A stretch of DNA of 9,345 nt from DATKFM01 sp035544395 (GTDB taxonomy: Bacteria; Pseudomonadota; Alphaproteobacteria; Dongiales; Dongiaceae), in assembly GCA_035544395.1 (NCBI GenBank), contig DATKFM010000195.1:1-9345 (forward strand). Reading direction: 5' to 3'. Shown piece by piece: positions 6,885-9,345 of this stretch. The notes beneath the pieces are model-generated. The model was not told the origin of the DNA. It ran no database searches and saw nothing but the letters and a program-made list of their open reading frames with translations. The position numbers were made by a program, and so were the translations under genes. Each line of letters begins with the position of its first letter. The stretch's first letter is position 1.

Positions 6885-7883
6885 ATGCTGATCTATATCG
6901 CACGACGCCTGCTGTTGATGATTCCCACCTTGCTGGTGATCAGCTTCCTGGTGTTCGCCATCATCCAGGCGCCACCGGGCGATTACCTGACCAACGAGAT
7001 CAACGAATGCATGGCGCGCGGCGAATTTGGCTGCGCCCAGCGCATTGCCCAGCTGAAGGAGATCTACAACCTCGACAAGCCGTTCCTCGAGCAATACTTC
7101 CTTTGGGTTATCGGGCTGCTGCAGGGCAACCTGGGTTATTCCTTCGAGCATCAGCTTCCGGTGGCGGCTGTGGTGGGCGACCGGCTGTGGCTGACCATTG
7201 TCGTCACCTTCGCCACCATCCTCTTCACCTGGGCGGTCGCGTTTCCCATTGGCGTCTACTCCGCCGTCTATCAGTACAGCGTTTCTGATTATGTGGTGAC
7301 CTTCATCGGCATCCTGGGCCTGGCGGTGCCGAGCTTCCTGTTCGCGCTGATCCTGCTCTATTTCGCCAATGTGTTTTTCGGCCTGTCGATCGGCGGGCTG
7401 ATGGATCCCCGATATATCGACGCGCCCTGGAGCTGGGGCAAGCTGATGTCGATCCTGGGCCATCTCTGGATTCCCACCATCATCATCGGCGCGTCGGGCA
7501 CCGCCGGCATGATCCGCCGCCTGCGGGCCAATCTGCTGGACGAGCTGCACAAACAATATGTGGTGACCGCGCGGGCCAAGGGCCTGCCGTTCTGGCGCGC
7601 CCTGATCAAGTATCCGCTGCGCATGTCGCTGAATCCGTTCATTGCCGATATCGGCACGCTGCTGCCGGAGCTGGTATCCGGCGCGGTGATCGTCTCCGTG
7701 GTCATGAGCCTGCCGACCACTGGGCCGATGCTGCTGGATTCCCTGCGCAGTCAGGACATGTATCTGGCGGGATCGTTCCTGATGTTCCTGGCTCTGCTCA
7801 CCGTGGTGGGCGTGCTGCTGTCCGACCTGGCGCTGGCGATGCTGGATCCGCGCATCCGCCTGGGCGGCGCGGCGACGAAGTGA
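6885..7883 (+). CDS. ABC transporter permease, DppB/OppB family
   Basis: The protein has 332 residues and starts MLIYIARRLLLMIPTLL, the classic DppB N-terminus: a short basic patch, then the first membrane helix (about 9-28). Further hydrophobic segments lie near 101-121, 137-160, 192-209, 251-275 and 296-319, giving the expected six helices. The EAA-type coupling loop that docks on the ATPase is at 225-245 (YVVTARAKGLPFW and following). Its preceding DELHKQ resembles YejB. The C-terminal DPRIRLGG is typical. Two cysteines (42 and 50) lie in the first periplasmic loop. The start at 6885 is chosen for this family-typical N-terminus and the GGGTGAAG just upstream; the in-frame extension to 6753 overlaps the binding-protein gene and is not family-like. 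It forms the translocation pore with the next permease. The following gene starts 16 bp after the stop. Confidence 0.95.
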   Translation: MLIYIARRLLLMIPTLLVISFLVFAIIQAPPGDYLTNEINECMARGEFGCAQRIAQLKEIYNLDKPFLEQYFLWVIGLLQGNLGYSFEHQLPVAAVVGDRLWLTIVVTFATILFTWAVAFPIGVYSAVYQYSVSDYVVTFIGILGLAVPSFLFALILLYFANVFFGLSIGGLMDPRYIDAPWSWGKLMSILGHLWIPTIIIGASGTAGMIRRLRANLLDELHKQYVVTARAKGLPFWRALIKYPLRMSLNPFIADIGTLLPELVSGAVIVSVVMSLPTTGPMLLDSLRSQDMYLAGSFLMFLALLTVVGVLLSDLALAMLDPRIRLGGAATK

Positions 7884-7887
7884 AGAC

Positions 7888-7891
7888 GGAG
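7888..7891 (+). promoter_or_regulatory. Shine-Dalgarno for the DppC-type permease
   Basis: GGAG lies 8 nt before the ATG at 7900, inside the 16 bp gap between the two permease genes, and supports that start. Confidence 0.6.
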
Positions 7892-7899
7892 CGCGCGCC

Positions 7900-9072
7900 A
7901 TGACCGCCGGACCCGACGGCACGCCGCCGATCGATCACTTCGTTTCCGCAGCGCCCTTCGATCCCTATTCGATCGAACGGACCGCCGAGGGTCAGGAAAA
8001 ATACTTCCTGGCCTCGCAATGGAAGCTGATGTGGTGGCGCTTCCTGCGCCACCGGGCGGCGGTGATCTCGGGAATTTTCCTCGCCATCCTCTATAGCTCG
8101 ATCCTGATCAGCGAGTTCATCGCGCCCTATTATCAGGATACCAAGGACATCCGCCACGTGCTGTCGCCGCCGCAGACCGTGCATCTGTTCCACGACGGCG
8201 AGTTCGTCGGCCCCTTCGTCTATGACTACAAATTCAAGCTGAATACCGAAACGCTGAAGCGCGAATACACCGATGACCCGACCAAGGTGCAGAAGCTGCG
8301 CTTCTTCTGCAGCGGCGACAAATACAAGTTCTGGGGCATGATCGACGCCAGTTTCCATTTCGTCTGCCCGGCGGAAAAGGGACAGCTGCATCTGCTGGGC
8401 ACCGACGAAGTGGGCAAGGACATGTTCTCGCGCCTGGTCTATGGCGCGCGCATCTCCCTGACCATCGGCCTCCTGGGCGTGGGGACCAGTTTCATCCTCG
8501 GCATCTTCTTCGGCGGGCTGGCCGGCTACTATGGCGGCTGGATCGACGAGGGCGTGCAGCGGCTGATCGAGATCCTGCGCTGCCTGCCTCATCTGCCGCT
8601 GTGGCTGGCGCTTTCGGCGATCCTGCCGCTGAACTGGAGCGCGATCCTGGTGTTCTTCGGCATCACCATCATCCTGGGATTGCTGGATTGGACCGGGCTG
8701 GCCCGGGCGGTGCGGTCAAAGCTGCTGTCGCTGCGGGAAGAGGATTTCTGCGTCGCCGCACAGCTGATGGGCGCGCGGCCGGCACGCATCATCGGCCGGC
8801 ATCTGCTCCCCAGCTTCACCAGCCATCTGATCGCTTCCGTGACGTTGTCGATACCCGCGATGATCCTGGGCGAAACGGCGCTGAGCTTCCTGGGCCTCGG
8901 CCTGCGGGAGCCGATCACCAGCTGGGGCGTCCTGCTGAACGAGGCGCAGAACATCGAATCCGTGGTGATCTATCCCTGGCTGATGTGGCCGGCGATTCCG
9001 GTGATTCTGGTGGTGCTGGCGTTCAACTTCCTGGGCGACGGCCTGCGCGACGCCGCCGATCCCTATAAATAG
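7900..9072 (+). CDS. ABC transporter permease, DppC/OppC family, with enlarged periplasmic loop
   Basis: The protein has 390 residues, against about 300 for ordinary DppC. A hydrophilic N-terminal tail of about 50 residues contains an amphipathic QWKLMWWRFLRHR stretch, followed by membrane helix 1 (about 52-73). Next comes a periplasmic insert of about 90 residues (76-165) with FFCSGDKYKFWGM (135-147) and two cysteines, C137 and C156. The canonical LGTDEVGKDMFSR motif (166-178) marks entry to the membrane core. Helices follow near 182-208, 232-262, 307-334 and 360-380. The EAA coupling loop is EEDFCVAAQLMGARPARIIGRHLLP in outline (280-304), and the C-terminus FNFLGDGLRDAADPY is diagnostic of the family. 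YejE-type permeases also carry a large loop at this place (family knowledge). It partners the DppB-type permease upstream and appears to be the last gene of the operon. Confidence 0.95.
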   Translation: MTAGPDGTPPIDHFVSAAPFDPYSIERTAEGQEKYFLASQWKLMWWRFLRHRAAVISGIFLAILYSSILISEFIAPYYQDTKDIRHVLSPPQTVHLFHDGEFVGPFVYDYKFKLNTETLKREYTDDPTKVQKLRFFCSGDKYKFWGMIDASFHFVCPAEKGQLHLLGTDEVGKDMFSRLVYGARISLTIGLLGVGTSFILGIFFGGLAGYYGGWIDEGVQRLIEILRCLPHLPLWLALSAILPLNWSAILVFFGITIILGLLDWTGLARAVRSKLLSLREEDFCVAAQLMGARPARIIGRHLLPSFTSHLIASVTLSIPAMILGETALSFLGLGLREPITSWGVLLNEAQNIESVVIYPWLMWPAIPVILVVLAFNFLGDGLRDAADPYK

Positions 9073-9081
9073 CCGGCCGGT

Positions 9082-9345
9082 TCAGCGCTTTTCCAGCCAC
9101 AGGCTGCTTTCGATCGCGCCCGCAAGCAGCGGCAAACCGGCGGCAACGCTCTCCGCGAACTCGCTGGCCATCCGCGACAGCACGAAGCTGCTGGCGAACA
9201 GCGGCGCCCAACCGCCGTCCTGGCAAAGCGCTGCGACGGCGGACTGTTCATTGTAGTTCCGCCAGGCCCAGGATGCGGGATAGCCGCCGGGCAGGAAGAT
9301 GTCGTGGATATGCACGAGGATTCCCGCTGGCGTTGCCGGCAAAAT
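9082..9345 (-). CDS. Probable class I SAM-dependent methyltransferase, C-terminal part only (cut by the window end)
   Basis: The frame is open from the window edge (9345, reading leftward) to a TGA at 9084-9082, giving 88 residues. The visible part begins ILPATPAGILVHIHDIFLP, followed by YPASWAWRNYNEQ. A glycine-bearing turn, strand VHIHDIF and the WxWRxYNEQ segment resemble the end of the Rossmann core in a methyltransferase group of the Methyltransf_24 kind. The sequence ends in an ESSLWLEK motif seen in the same group. This is recognition from memory on a fragment without the SAM-binding GxGxG loop, which would lie outside the window. An in-frame TTG at 9342 is not credible as a start because the fold is already in progress. 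The gene is convergent with the operon and need not be functionally related. The substrate is unknown. Confidence 0.65.
   Translation of the reverse strand: MLPATPAGILVHIHDIFLPGGYPASWAWRNYNEQSAVAALCQDGGWAPLFASSFVLSRMASEFAESVAAGLPLLAGAIESSLWLEKR

Noticed and set aside
6516..7922. A 468-codon open frame on the - strand opposite the end of the binding-protein gene and the first permease
   Set aside because: Translation is low-complexity and Gln/His/Arg/Asp-rich with no recognisable fold. It is the mirror of hydrophobic permease codons.
9073..9080. CCGGCCGG palindrome as an intrinsic terminator
   Set aside because: The palindrome has no loop and is not followed by a T-run on either strand. It is too short to form a terminator hairpin.
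1..9345. CRISPR arrays, insertion sequences, tRNA/rRNA genes, riboswitches
   Set aside because: No spaced direct repeats, terminal inverted repeats, transposase frames or RNA gene hallmarks were seen, and almost every base is in a well-supported coding frame.

Overview
The window is a GC-rich (roughly mid-60s % by eye), densely coding bacterial chromosome segment. The gene families, codon usage and gene style suggest an alphaproteobacterium, possibly Rhodospirillales- or Rhizobiales-like. That placement is an inference, since no rRNA or other phylogenetic marker is present.

Eight genes lie on the + strand, from position 1 to 9072, and look like one operon. The first four form a carbohydrate block. 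They are the 3' part of a histidine phosphatase (1-564), a MurG-like GT-B glycosyltransferase (561-1718), a polysaccharide-deacetylase-fold protein without a signal peptide (1715-2506), and a small two-helix membrane protein with a PH-like tail (2503-3012). The next four encode a complete oligopeptide/oligosaccharide-type ABC importer. They are a fused two-cassette ATPase (3009-4892), a long family 5 periplasmic binding protein (4907-6844, alternative start 4889), a DppB-type permease (6885-7883) and a DppC-type permease with a large periplasmic insert (7900-9072).

The first five junctions all carry an ATGA stop/start overlap (the fifth start is ambiguous), so the sugar block and the importer are probably translationally coupled and co-regulated. 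The two permease genes follow after gaps of 40 and 16 bp. No promoter is visible, so the operon must begin upstream of the window.

The importer's layout (long binding protein, fused ATPase, DppC-like permease with an enlarged first periplasmic loop) recalls the YejABEF branch of the Opp/Dpp superfamily. Together with the carbohydrate-acting enzymes this suggests uptake of a glycan or glycopeptide, possibly a cell-wall fragment, with cytoplasmic processing. The substrate cannot be read from the sequence.

A convergent gene on the - strand (9082-9345, cut by the window end) encodes the C-terminal part of a probable class I SAM-dependent methyltransferase. Only 9 bp separate it from the operon's last stop codon. 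I see no RNA gene, mobile element, CRISPR array or strong intrinsic terminator, and no non-coding stretch longer than 40 bp.
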